Assembly (NCBI RefSeq): GCF_002949795.1
Contig: NZ_CP026692.1
Span: 2,787,501-2,851,500 of the forward strand
Direction of reading: 5' to 3'
Length of the DNA stretch: 64,000 nt
DNA from: Nostoc sp. 'Lobaria pulmonaria (5183) cyanobiont'
GTDB taxonomy: Bacteria > Cyanobacteriota > Cyanobacteriia > Cyanobacteriales > Nostocaceae
The translations under genes and the position numbers were made by a program. The notes under the pieces are model-generated. The model saw nothing but the letters and a program-made list of their open reading frames with translations. It made no database searches and had not been told where the DNA came from. Positions 1 to 7,644 of the stretch are shown piece after piece (within the stretch, counting starts at the first letter, position 1; every line of letters starts with the position of its first letter).

Positions 1-1
1 T

Positions 2-958
2 GCTTTTTTAGTTAGTCGTTATTTACATTTAGCTACTGGGTATCCAGCTATTCAGTTTCTCCCAGATTTGCAAGCTTATAGGGAAAAATATCAAGATTTT
101 AAATCTGTCGTCAATGCTTATGAAGCTCACAATCATGTTTATGAGCAACTAGAGCAACAAGGTGGTACGGTATTGATTCGGGGGCGGGGAATTGTGGCTT
201 CGCGGATTGTGCAACGGATTTATGAAGCTAGAAAGCGAAATCAGAATATTGCAGTTTTGCATTTAATGCGATCGCCTAAACCCCAAGGCAACAAATTTCA
301 AAATGCCCAACGCTTAGTCAAAAATCATTACGAATTTCAACCCTTTAACTGGCCGAAAGCCTGTTGGGGCGGTGAACTCCGGGCAATGTTAGAAAAAGCC
401 ACCCCCGATGAACGCAAACGTTTACTAGCAGACTGGGGTGGAACTACCACCGCCGACCGCCAAGACTGGCAGAAAATTACTGCTCAAGGGTTAAGCGAAG
501 GCTGGTATCAAATTACCTTCGGTGAGGTGCTGGATGTGGAACGAGATGCCCAAAACCAGACTATTACCCATATCCGAGAACAAAGCTTTGGAGAAATGAA
601 ATTGCTAGCTGATTTTATTATTGATGCTACTGGACTGGATGCCAAGGTAGATGCCAATCCCCTATTAGCAGATTTGGTGAAACATTACAATCTCCCAGTC
701 AATCATTTGGGGCGATTGACTGTAGCGAACAATTTTGAATTGGTAGAAATGCGTAGCGATCGAGGTCAAATGTATGCGGCTGGGGCTATTACTTTAGGTG
801 GGCCTTATGCCGCAGTTGATAGTTTTTTGGGCTTGCAATACGCCGCATTAGTCGCCGTTGATGGACTCGCCGCCGCTCGTGCGCCTGGAGTCCAAAGGTT
901 GAATACTATAAGTTCTTTTAGACAGTGGTTGAAGTGGGTGTTAAATCAGTCACCTTAG
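2..958 (+). CDS. FAD/NAD(P)-binding oxidoreductase, C-terminal part (5' end outside window)
   Basis: The reading frame is open to the left edge, so the true start is outside the window and only the last ~318 residues are seen. A Rossmann-like stretch (VLIRGRGIVASRIV) lies near residue 60 of the visible part. A second flavoprotein signature, DFIIDATGLDA, lies near residue 205. The C-terminal part (YAAGAITLGGPYAAVDSFLG) resembles the end of FAD-dependent oxidoreductases of the lysine/ornithine N-monooxygenase-like or pyridine-nucleotide-disulfide type. The substrate cannot be read from the sequence. No operon partner is visible downstream, where a tandem repeat array begins. Confidence 0.6.
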   Translation, partial: AFLVSRYLHLATGYPAIQFLPDLQAYREKYQDFKSVVNAYEAHNHVYEQLEQQGGTVLIRGRGIVASRIVQRIYEARKRNQNIAVLHLMRSPKPQGNKFQNAQRLVKNHYEFQPFNWPKACWGGELRAMLEKATPDERKRLLADWGGTTTADRQDWQKITAQGLSEGWYQITFGEVLDVERDAQNQTITHIREQSFGEMKLLADFIIDATGLDAKVDANPLLADLVKHYNLPVNHLGRLTVANNFELVEMRSDRGQMYAAGAITLGGPYAAVDSFLGLQYAALVAVDGLAAARAPGVQRLNTISSFRQWLKWVLNQSP

Positions 959-1020
959 TATTAGGAGGCAGAAGGCAGGAGGGATAGAGTATTTATCTGG
1001 TTGTTTTGAGTAGCAAATCC

Positions 1021-1272
1021 CAACTTCGAGGATAAAAGGTGCAACTTCGAGGATAAAAAGTGCAACCTTGAGGATAAAAGGTGCAACGTCGAGGTTCAGA
1101 AGCTCAACTTTGAGGTTCAGAAGCTCAACTTTGAGGTTCAGAAGCTCAACTTTGAGGTTCAGAAGCTCAACTTTGAGGTTCGGAGGCTCAACTTTGAGGT
1201 TCGGAGGCTCAACTTTGAGGATAAAAGGTGCAACGTCGAGGTTCAGAGGCTCAACTTTGAGGTTCAGATGTT
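1021..1272. repeat. 12-unit tandem array of an exact 21-bp repeat
   Basis: Twelve consecutive units, each exactly 21 bp and each starting CAAC, run without spacers. Two variants share the left half (CAACTTTGAG). Variant A ends GATAAAAGGTG (units 1-3 and 10). Variant B ends GTTCAGAAGCT or GTTCGGAGGCT (units 4-9, 11, 12). The pair A followed by CAACGTCGAG occurs at units 3/4 and again at 10/11, which points to duplication of a seven-unit block. Because 21 is a multiple of three, all frames stay open and give a spurious repetitive ORF. The array starts 62 bp after the preceding stop codon. Confidence 0.95.
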
Positions 1273-1483
1273 CAAGTGCGATCGCTTACGAACTGCAACA
1301 CCACTTAATGTTGTCATCAGAAGTTTATTTTTATTTAGCTGGAGAGTTAAAAACGAACAACTGGTATTTTAATTTTTAGTATTTCACTTTTTTGTTAAGA
1401 AAGATGTGACTAATGTATAGCACCCCAGCATCGACTAGGGAGAATGAGATAATTTCTCTAATTTCCTATTGGTTGAGAATTTA

Positions 1484-2215
1484 ATGACTGAGCTATATGA
1501 TACTATTGGCGGTGTTTACGAACAGTTTAAAACTGTAGCCACATTGCCGATCGCCGAAAAATTTACACTATTTAAGATTCTTGGTAATTTTCAAGGGAAA
1601 ACCATTCTAGACTTAGCCTGCGGTACTGGCTTTTATAGCAGATTGTTGAAAGAAGAAGGATCTGCAAAAGTTGTTGGTGTAGACATATCCAAGGAAATGG
1701 TAAACGTTGCACGCCAGCAAGAGATGAAAAATCCACTTGGAAATGAATATCAAGTGTTAGACATTGCCAAACTTCACAAGCTTGGCAGTTTTGATTTAGT
1801 TACTGCGGTTTATCTTCTTAATTATGCAGAAAACAAAGAGCATCTACTACAGATGCTTTGTAATATCCGCAGTAATCTAGCGTCAAACGGGCGTTTTGTC
1901 GCCATGACGATTAATCCGAGTTTCTCTTGGAAGAAATCAAATTCGACAAAGTATGGACTTACCGTACTCAAACAAGAACCTTTGTCAGAAGGCTTTTATT
2001 CGGAAGCGGAATTTCACACAAATCCACCATTTATTCTTAAATACTTTGGATTGAGTCAATCTATTTATGAATGGGCTGTAACAGAAGCCGGGTTTAAGAA
2101 GTTTTCATGGCATACTATAGAAATTCCAAAGCAAGCAATAGAAAACTACACAGAAGATTACTGGCAAGATTTTTTAGACAATTGCTTAATCATAGGTCTA
2201 AGTTGTGAGAATTAA
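1484..2215 (+). CDS. class I SAM-dependent methyltransferase
   Basis: About 243 residues, the usual size for a stand-alone Rossmann-fold methyltransferase. Motif I (ILDLACGTGFYS, near residue 45) binds S-adenosylmethionine. The acidic end of strand 2 (VVGVDISKEMV) and motif II (FDLVTAVYLLNY) follow at normal spacing. I place the start at the ATG at 1484 (MTELYDTIGG). A TTG five codons upstream is also possible, and neither has a strong ribosome site. The methyl acceptor is unknown. The gene stands alone, with nearly 300 bp of non-coding sequence downstream. Confidence 0.75.
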   Translation: MTELYDTIGGVYEQFKTVATLPIAEKFTLFKILGNFQGKTILDLACGTGFYSRLLKEEGSAKVVGVDISKEMVNVARQQEMKNPLGNEYQVLDIAKLHKLGSFDLVTAVYLLNYAENKEHLLQMLCNIRSNLASNGRFVAMTINPSFSWKKSNSTKYGLTVLKQEPLSEGFYSEAEFHTNPPFILKYFGLSQSIYEWAVTEAGFKKFSWHTIEIPKQAIENYTEDYWQDFLDNCLIIGLSCEN

Positions 2216-2496
2216 CCTGATTTTTCATGGGAACTTCTCATCCTAGTACTTCGTCACATCAACTTTAAATAAAATCAAGATTTAGGAGTGGTCAAGTTCA
2301 ATGTGTCGCTCAACGATGTGCTAGCCAGAATCGAGTCGGGTAATACCTATGGTGTAAGCCTATAGTTTAGCTACCTTGCTAACTAAATAATCTAAAATTA
2401 TATTAGCGATCGTCGCGCTCTGTTATCAGATAGCGCAATTTTAATCTCTTTCTAGAAAGAGAAATATATCTTCATCAATGGTTTAGATTAGCGATT

Positions 2497-3027
2497 ATGA
2501 ACTTTAAAGACATCTCCCCAAATTTCCCCCGTCGTCAAGTTATCAAAACTGCTCTCACTTTTGTGACTGGCTTAACCACGACATCACTGTTATCTTTTGC
2601 GATCGCCAAATCCACAAAGCCAGCACAAGCAATTGTTGTGCAACGACCAAATGAATTTGAACTTGAAGGTAAAGGTACTCACATCAAGTATTCAATTCTC
2701 AATGGAGTTCCACAACTTGATTACAAAACTCAAAATATTTCTGAGAATTTTAGTGGCGATCAAATTCAGACATTAGCTACTGATATCGGTACACTACTGA
2801 CGATAATTATTAGCAAACCACCAAACCCTAATTTGGGAGGAAATATAGTTAAACTGAGCTTACTCTTACCAATTATCAACCTACCGATTGGGACTCGAGA
2901 AACTCCTGTTCAAACCGAAGCCATTTTAACCACTGAAAGAACATCAGGAATTATTCGTACTCCACTGTTTGGACAATTACAGTCATATCAAACTATAGCA
3001 CTCACTGGAACCGCGAGATACCGCTAG
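2497..3027 (+). CDS. small exported protein of unknown function, probable Tat signal
   Basis: The 176-residue product starts with a signal-like segment: an N-region with PRRQVIK (twin-arginine pattern), a hydrophobic stretch TALTFVTGLTTTSLLSFAIA, and a likely cleavage site after the AxA region near PAQA (residues ~40-45). The mature part is about 130 residues, rich in T, I and L, with beta-like alternation and no catalytic motif that I recognise. It probably acts in the periplasm or thylakoid lumen. Upstream is about 280 bp of gene-free sequence. The function is not recognised. Confidence 0.55.
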   Translation: MNFKDISPNFPRRQVIKTALTFVTGLTTTSLLSFAIAKSTKPAQAIVVQRPNEFELEGKGTHIKYSILNGVPQLDYKTQNISENFSGDQIQTLATDIGTLLTIIISKPPNPNLGGNIVKLSLLLPIINLPIGTRETPVQTEAILTTERTSGIIRTPLFGQLQSYQTIALTGTARYR

Positions 3028-3289
3028 ATACGGTCTAATTTCTGAAATTAATTCTTTGGGAAAACAAATTATCAATTATCCCTTGATTAAGATTTCCTAT
3101 TTGTGAAAAATCCCAGAACAGATCCTAAGTCTGTTATCTATCTAAGTAATGCTTCTTTTTAACACTGCTCTGGTGCAAATCCAGAGCATATTTATCTTGT
3201 ACGCACCAAATTGATGCCACACAACAGTAAACAGAGAAGATTTCCCCATGAGACAAAGCTAGAATAAAAATAAACTTCACAAGCTATTT

Positions 3290-5056
3290 ATGCAATGGGC
3301 TAATTTTCTAGCCAAAGAAGCTGCTACGAATGGCTTATCTCTAGAGCAGACGGCAGCTTTTGCAAAATATTTTCAGACAGAAAACTTAGGTAAAACTAAA
3401 GTTAAACTTGCCAGCGAATTAAACGTTGATATTGCTGCTTTCACAAAGCGGATGGGTGAGGTATATGACAAGTTTGCCCAGAATAATCCTGAGTTAGCTA
3501 CTTTCAACAATCAAGACAAACTGGAAAAGTTACAAGCTTATCTGAGCGTAAAATATAATAGCGAATTGGATGTCCTCAAACCATTGGCGGCGATAAAATT
3601 ATTAAAATCGCTAGTGGTTCGGGAACGACTGCAACAAGAAGCTTGGGTTGCGAGAAGAATTTGTAAATTTTTGGGATATTTACCTTTAGCCTTAGAGTTA
3701 GTGGGACGATATCTAGATAAAATACCAGATTTGTTTCTGGAAACACTGCTAAAGCGGCTAGAGAAGAAACGAGTGGAACATGAAACAGTAGTTAATGCTA
3801 ACTCATTGATGCCTGATGAATACGGTGTAGCTGAAGTTTTTGAATTAAGTTGGGAACAATTGGATGAAAATGCCCAAAGCTTTGGCTGTTTGTTAAGTTT
3901 GTGTGCTTTAGCTGACATTCCTCTATCTGTTGAGACAGTAGAAGATGACAAAAAACAAGAACTCAACGAGAAAGCCATAGCCGATTTACTAGAGTTACAT
4001 TTGCTACAACAGAAAAGCAAAGGAATTTATTGTCTAAATCCACAGATTCGGCAACTTTTCCGAATAAAGTTGGATAAGTCAAGTGAAGCGGATGAAGCAA
4101 AAACTAAATTTGCAGCCATGATGTTAGAGGTAGCAAAGCTAATTCCGCAACAGCTTAACTCTGAAGACATTCTCAACCTCACTCCACATATCCCGCACAT
4201 TACAGAAGTTGCAACCCACCTATCCGAATATCTGGGCGATGAAAATCTAATCACTCTGTTTACCAAATTAGCCTGGTTTTATCAAAGTCAAGGACTTTAT
4301 CAGCAAGCAGAATCTTGGTTGCAACGATGTGTAGAACTAACTCAAAATCGTCTTGGTTTAGAACATAGCGATGTCGCCACTAGTCTGAACAATTTAGGAT
4401 TATTTTATGAATCTACAGGACGCTACAGCGAAGCCCAACCCTTGCTTGAGCAAACTTTAGCACTGAGAAAGCGCTTGCTAGGAGAAGAACATACCGATGT
4501 CGCCAGTAGCCTCAGCTATTTAGGATTAATCTACGAATCTACAGGACGCTATAGCGAAGCCGAACCTTTGTATCAGCAAGCTTTAGAACTGTGGAAACGC
4601 CTAGTGGGAGAAGAACATCCCCATGTTGCCACGAGTCTGAACAATTTAGGAGCATTGTACTGTTATACAAGACGCTACAGTGAAGCTGAACCCTTACTCA
4701 AGCAAGCATTAAAACTGAGAAAACACCTGCTGGGAGATAACCATCCCGATGTTGCCACCAGCCTGAACAATTTAGCACAACTTTACGAATCTACAGGAAG
4801 TTACAAGCAAGCCGAACCTTTGTATGAGCAAGCTTTAGAACTGAGTAAACGCCTCTTGGGAAATAACCATCCCGATGTCGCCATTAGCCTGAACAATCTA
4901 GCAGCACTCTACCGTTATACAAAACGCTACAGGAAAGCCAAACCTTTATTTGAGAAAGCTTTGAAAATTTGCGAACGGACTTTAGGTATAAGTCATCCGA
5001 CAACTATGACGGTTCGGGCAAATTATGCCAGCTTTTTAAGAGAAGCATATCACTAG
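3290..5056 (+). CDS. TPR protein with a truncated NB-ARC (STAND-type) core
   Basis: 588 residues. Residues 1-65 resemble the small N-terminal helical/HTH domain that precedes NB-ARC in cyanobacterial STAND proteins. At residues ~92-142 (LDVLKPLAAIKLLKSLV, then GYLPLALELVGRYL) the sequence resumes inside the second half of an NB-ARC domain, with the GLPLA-like motif. The P-loop, Walker B and sensor region expected before it are absent. A winged-helix-like region follows to ~330. Then come about six 42-residue kinesin-light-chain-type TPRs (pattern VATSLNNLG-LY-TGRY-EAEPL--QAL). The protein probably retains the protein-binding TPR arm but cannot bind ATP in the usual way. Confidence 0.75.
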   Translation: MQWANFLAKEAATNGLSLEQTAAFAKYFQTENLGKTKVKLASELNVDIAAFTKRMGEVYDKFAQNNPELATFNNQDKLEKLQAYLSVKYNSELDVLKPLAAIKLLKSLVVRERLQQEAWVARRICKFLGYLPLALELVGRYLDKIPDLFLETLLKRLEKKRVEHETVVNANSLMPDEYGVAEVFELSWEQLDENAQSFGCLLSLCALADIPLSVETVEDDKKQELNEKAIADLLELHLLQQKSKGIYCLNPQIRQLFRIKLDKSSEADEAKTKFAAMMLEVAKLIPQQLNSEDILNLTPHIPHITEVATHLSEYLGDENLITLFTKLAWFYQSQGLYQQAESWLQRCVELTQNRLGLEHSDVATSLNNLGLFYESTGRYSEAQPLLEQTLALRKRLLGEEHTDVASSLSYLGLIYESTGRYSEAEPLYQQALELWKRLVGEEHPHVATSLNNLGALYCYTRRYSEAEPLLKQALKLRKHLLGDNHPDVATSLNNLAQLYESTGSYKQAEPLYEQALELSKRLLGNNHPDVAISLNNLAALYRYTKRYRKAKPLFEKALKICERTLGISHPTTMTVRANYASFLREAYH

Positions 5057-5085
5057 CGATCGCTGCGCGTAATTCGTAATTCGTT

Positions 5086-5121
5086 AAAAAAATATCCCCT
5101 TATCCACTAGCGAAGAAGGGG
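5086..5121 (-). terminator. rho-independent terminator of the pentapeptide gene
   Basis: On the minus strand the sequence CCCCTTCTTCG...AAGGGG forms a short stem just past the stop codon of the minus-strand gene. It is followed by ATA and seven Ts. The hairpin lies between two convergent genes. Confidence 0.6.
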
Positions 5122-5128
5122 TTAGGAT

Positions 5129-5626
5129 TTACTTACATCCTAAAGATTTGCGAGTCTCCACACCAGTTTTAGAATTCACACCACTTGCCTTAACACAAAG
5201 CTTTTTCACTTGTATTCCATCTAAAATTGCATTTGTAAAATCAGTACCTGTAATATCTACGCCATCAAAAGTAGAACGCAACATCATTGCATCAGTCAAC
5301 ACAGCATCACTTAAATCAGCATCCTTAAACCTTGTTAAATAGGCTATGCCTTCACTAAAATCAGCACCATGCAGATTTACTCTCTCCAATACGCTACTGT
5401 TAAATACGCCACCACGTAAGTCAGCATTGCTAAAATTAGCATTTTCTAATTTGAGATTGGTAAACTCAGTACCAATTAAGCTTTGACCAGAGTAATCCTT
5501 GCCCTTAAGTTCATCATTACCCACAGAACGGGTAATACTGGAAGAACTTGCAGCTTGCGCCGATAGGGGAAACAAAAAAAGAACCATAGCTAAGACAAAG
5601 CTAGCTAACAGTTGCGAATATTTCAT
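5129..5626 (-). CDS. pentapeptide-repeat protein with signal peptide, probably thylakoid-lumen
   Basis: 165 residues. A signal peptide ([24 protein letters not shown]) directs export, probably to the lumen or periplasm. Residues ~45-145 form about 17 pentapeptide repeats of the A(N/D)Lxx type ([30 protein letters not shown]), which would fold as a right-handed quadrilateral beta-helix. The C-terminal tail has two cysteines (KKLCVKASG and KSLGCK), as in known lumenal pentapeptide proteins, and could form a disulphide. The biochemical role of this family is unclear. The gene is convergent with the TPR gene. Confidence 0.8.
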   Translation of the reverse strand: MKYSQLLASFVLAMVLFLFPLSAQAASSSSITRSVGNDELKGKDYSGQSLIGTEFTNLKLENANFSNADLRGGVFNSSVLERVNLHGADFSEGIAYLTRFKDADLSDAVLTDAMMLRSTFDGVDITGTDFTNAILDGIQVKKLCVKASGVNSKTGVETRKSLGCK

Positions 5627-5670
5627 AATCTCTTCTTAATAAATCTCAACACTTCTACTATTAACTATTA

Positions 5671-5780
5671 AACCTTACAGAAGGGGACAAGGGAGTGAAG
5701 AAGGGAATAGGGTGCAGGTTACAGGGTAGAGATTATTCCCTATCACCTGTCCCCTATCACCTCTTCCCTAATCTCTCGTA
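5671..5780. repeat. low-complexity G-run/C-run intergenic repeat before gcvT
   Basis: Runs of the type AGGGAATAGGG, ACAGGG and TCACCTGTCCCCTATCACC face each other here and can pair. This kind of heptamer-like low-complexity sequence is common between genes in Nostoc-type genomes. I see no glycine-riboswitch pattern in it. Confidence 0.5.
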
Positions 5781-5818
5781 GGATGATAGATGTTGAGGTG
5801 CGATCGCAATAATTACCT

Positions 5819-6955
5819 GTGGCTAATCAAGAAGACAACGCCCAATCTCTGGCGCGAACCCATTTATATCAACTGGGTGTAGAACTCAAAGCACGCCTTA
5901 CCAGCTTTGGCGGCTGGGAAATGCCTGTGCAATTTAGTGGAATTAGCCGAGAACACGAGGCTGTAAGAAATACAGCCGGAATGTTCGATATTTCCCACAT
6001 GGGCAAATTTACTCTCCAAGGTAAAAACCTGATTTCCCAACTCCAGCCACTAGTGCCTTCTGACTTGAGTCGTTTGCAAGCTGGTCAAGCACAATACACC
6101 GTATTGTTAAATCCCCAAGCGGGAATTATTGACGACATCATTGTTTATTATCAAGGTGAAGACACCACTGGTATACAAAAGGCATTCATCATAGTCAATG
6201 CGGCAACTTCTGGTAAGGATAAAGCATGGCTATTGCAACACCTTGACCTGGATAAATTACAATTCCAAGACCTTTCACCAGATAAAGTCTTAATTGCCGT
6301 GCAAGGGCCAAAAGCGATTAAATATCTCCAGCTGTTAGTGCAAGAAGACTTACAACCAATCAAAGCCTTTGGACATTTAGAAGCAACCCTACTAGGTAAA
6401 CCTGCCTTTTTGGCCCGCACGGGTTACACCGGAGAAGATGGCTTTGAGGTGATGGTAGACCCGAATGTGGGAGTAGAATTGTGGCAAACTCTCCATAAAA
6501 ATGGTGTTATCCCCTGTGGACTGGGTGCGAGAGACACTTTGCGCTTAGAAGCAGCGATGGCACTTTACGGACAAGATATCGATGACATCACCACACCCTT
6601 AGAAGCAGGTTTGGGGTGGCTAGTTCACTTAGATACTAAAGGTGATTTTATTGGTCGGGAAGTTTTAGCACAACAAAAAGCCACTGGAGTGCAGCGCCGA
6701 TTAGTAGGTTTGCAAACCCAAGGACGTAACATAGCTCGTCATGGTTATCAAGTGTTATCCGCAGGTAAAGTGGTGGGAGAAGTTACTAGTGGCACCCTGT
6801 CACTTACACTTGGTTATCCCATTGCCTTAGCTTACATTTCCACCCAGCTAGCAACTGTCGGTCAGCAGCTAGAAGTTGAAATTCGCGGCAAAGCTTATCC
6901 AGCAGTTGTAGTTAAACGTCCCTTTTATCGGTCAAAAAATCGTGTTACCAACTGA
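5819..6955 (+). CDS. gcvT: glycine cleavage system T protein (aminomethyltransferase)
   Basis: 378 residues, close to the family norm. GcvT takes the aminomethyl group from the lipoyl arm of GcvH and gives 5,10-methylene-tetrahydrofolate plus ammonia. Family signatures are present in order: SFGGWEMPVQF and GMFDISHMGKF in the N-terminal folate-binding lobe, TGYTGEDGFEV in the middle, and LEAAMALYGQDI near residue 245. The C-terminal barrel ends normally (VVVKRPFYR). The start is a GTG; no ATG fits better. gcvH and gcvP follow on the same strand, so the three enzymes are probably co-expressed and work in photorespiratory glycine breakdown. Confidence 0.95.
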   Translation: MANQEDNAQSLARTHLYQLGVELKARLTSFGGWEMPVQFSGISREHEAVRNTAGMFDISHMGKFTLQGKNLISQLQPLVPSDLSRLQAGQAQYTVLLNPQAGIIDDIIVYYQGEDTTGIQKAFIIVNAATSGKDKAWLLQHLDLDKLQFQDLSPDKVLIAVQGPKAIKYLQLLVQEDLQPIKAFGHLEATLLGKPAFLARTGYTGEDGFEVMVDPNVGVELWQTLHKNGVIPCGLGARDTLRLEAAMALYGQDIDDITTPLEAGLGWLVHLDTKGDFIGREVLAQQKATGVQRRLVGLQTQGRNIARHGYQVLSAGKVVGEVTSGTLSLTLGYPIALAYISTQLATVGQQLEVEIRGKAYPAVVVKRPFYRSKNRVTN

Positions 6956-7079
6956 TAAGCGCCGAGGTTTTTGAGGAATAATGTGTTGTGAGTTATTCAA
7001 CTACACTAAGGTTCATTACCAGATATAACTTGGATGACTGTTAGGGAAATAATTTTTTTGATAAGGGAGAGGAAGTGAT

Positions 7080-7469
7080 ATGTCTTTTGAATATCCTCAA
7101 GATTTCAGATACTTGGATTCTCATGAATACGTGCGAATCGATGGTGAAATTGCCACCATTGGCATTACTGAGTTTGCCGTACATGAATTGGGTGATATCG
7201 TCTTTTTGGAACTGCCAGAAATTGGCGACGCTCTTACCAGGGGAGAAAACTTTGGCACAATTGAATCAGTGAAAGCCGTTGAAGAACTGAATTCACCAGT
7301 AACAGGCACTGTTATAGAACGCAACGAAGCCTTAATTAATTCTCCTGAAGAAGTGTCAGAAGACCCCTATGGGGAAGGGTGGTTTTTGAAAGTGCGTGTC
7401 AATGACCCTGGCGAAGTCGAGGATGCCTTGACAGCGGATGAGTATCGCGCCCAAGTAGAAGGGGAATAG
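7080..7469 (+). CDS. gcvH: glycine cleavage system H protein (lipoyl carrier)
   Basis: 129 residues, the standard length. The lipoyl-lysine is K65 in [12 protein letters not shown]. The conserved region [19 protein letters not shown] precedes it and YGEGWFLKV follows. GcvH carries the aminomethyl group between GcvP, GcvT and the L protein. A purine-rich ribosome site (GGGAGAGGAAG) sits just before the ATG. It lies 124 bp after gcvT and 175 bp before gcvP, so an operon is likely although the gaps are wide. Confidence 0.96.
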   Translation: MSFEYPQDFRYLDSHEYVRIDGEIATIGITEFAVHELGDIVFLELPEIGDALTRGENFGTIESVKAVEELNSPVTGTVIERNEALINSPEEVSEDPYGEGWFLKVRVNDPGEVEDALTADEYRAQVEGE

Positions 7470-7545
7470 GAAAGAGGCAAAGGGGCAAAGGGTAAAGACT
7501 TGCAACAAATTTCCTTCTGCTCCCCTGCCTTTTTCTATTCCACTG
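7463..7545. repeat. imperfect inverted repeat between gcvH and gcvP
   Basis: GGAATAGGAAAGAGGCAAAGG just after gcvH is complementary, with a few mismatches, to a stretch ending TGCCTTTTTCTATTCC. The stem could attenuate transcription between gcvH and gcvP. It also resembles dispersed intergenic repeats of Nostoc-type genomes. Confidence 0.5.
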
Positions 7546-7644
7546 GAAAATAAGTCATGAAATTTAGATAAATCGAAAAGTTACACTTACTTCTCATGAG
7601 TATTTATTGCAAAATATGAAATAGTACCATCTGGAGAGTAATTT

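Noticed and set aside
1021..1272. CRISPR array
   Set aside because: Units follow one another with no spacers, and no cas genes are present. The same applies to 28181-28323.
1068..1379. Open frame of ~100 codons with repeated RFRSSTL
   Set aside because: It is an artefact of the 21-bp tandem array, whose unit is a multiple of three; it has no ribosome site and only repeat-derived sequence.
5627..5818. Glycine riboswitch upstream of gcvT
   Set aside because: The region is a low-complexity G/C-run repeat; I could not find the paired aptamer pattern.
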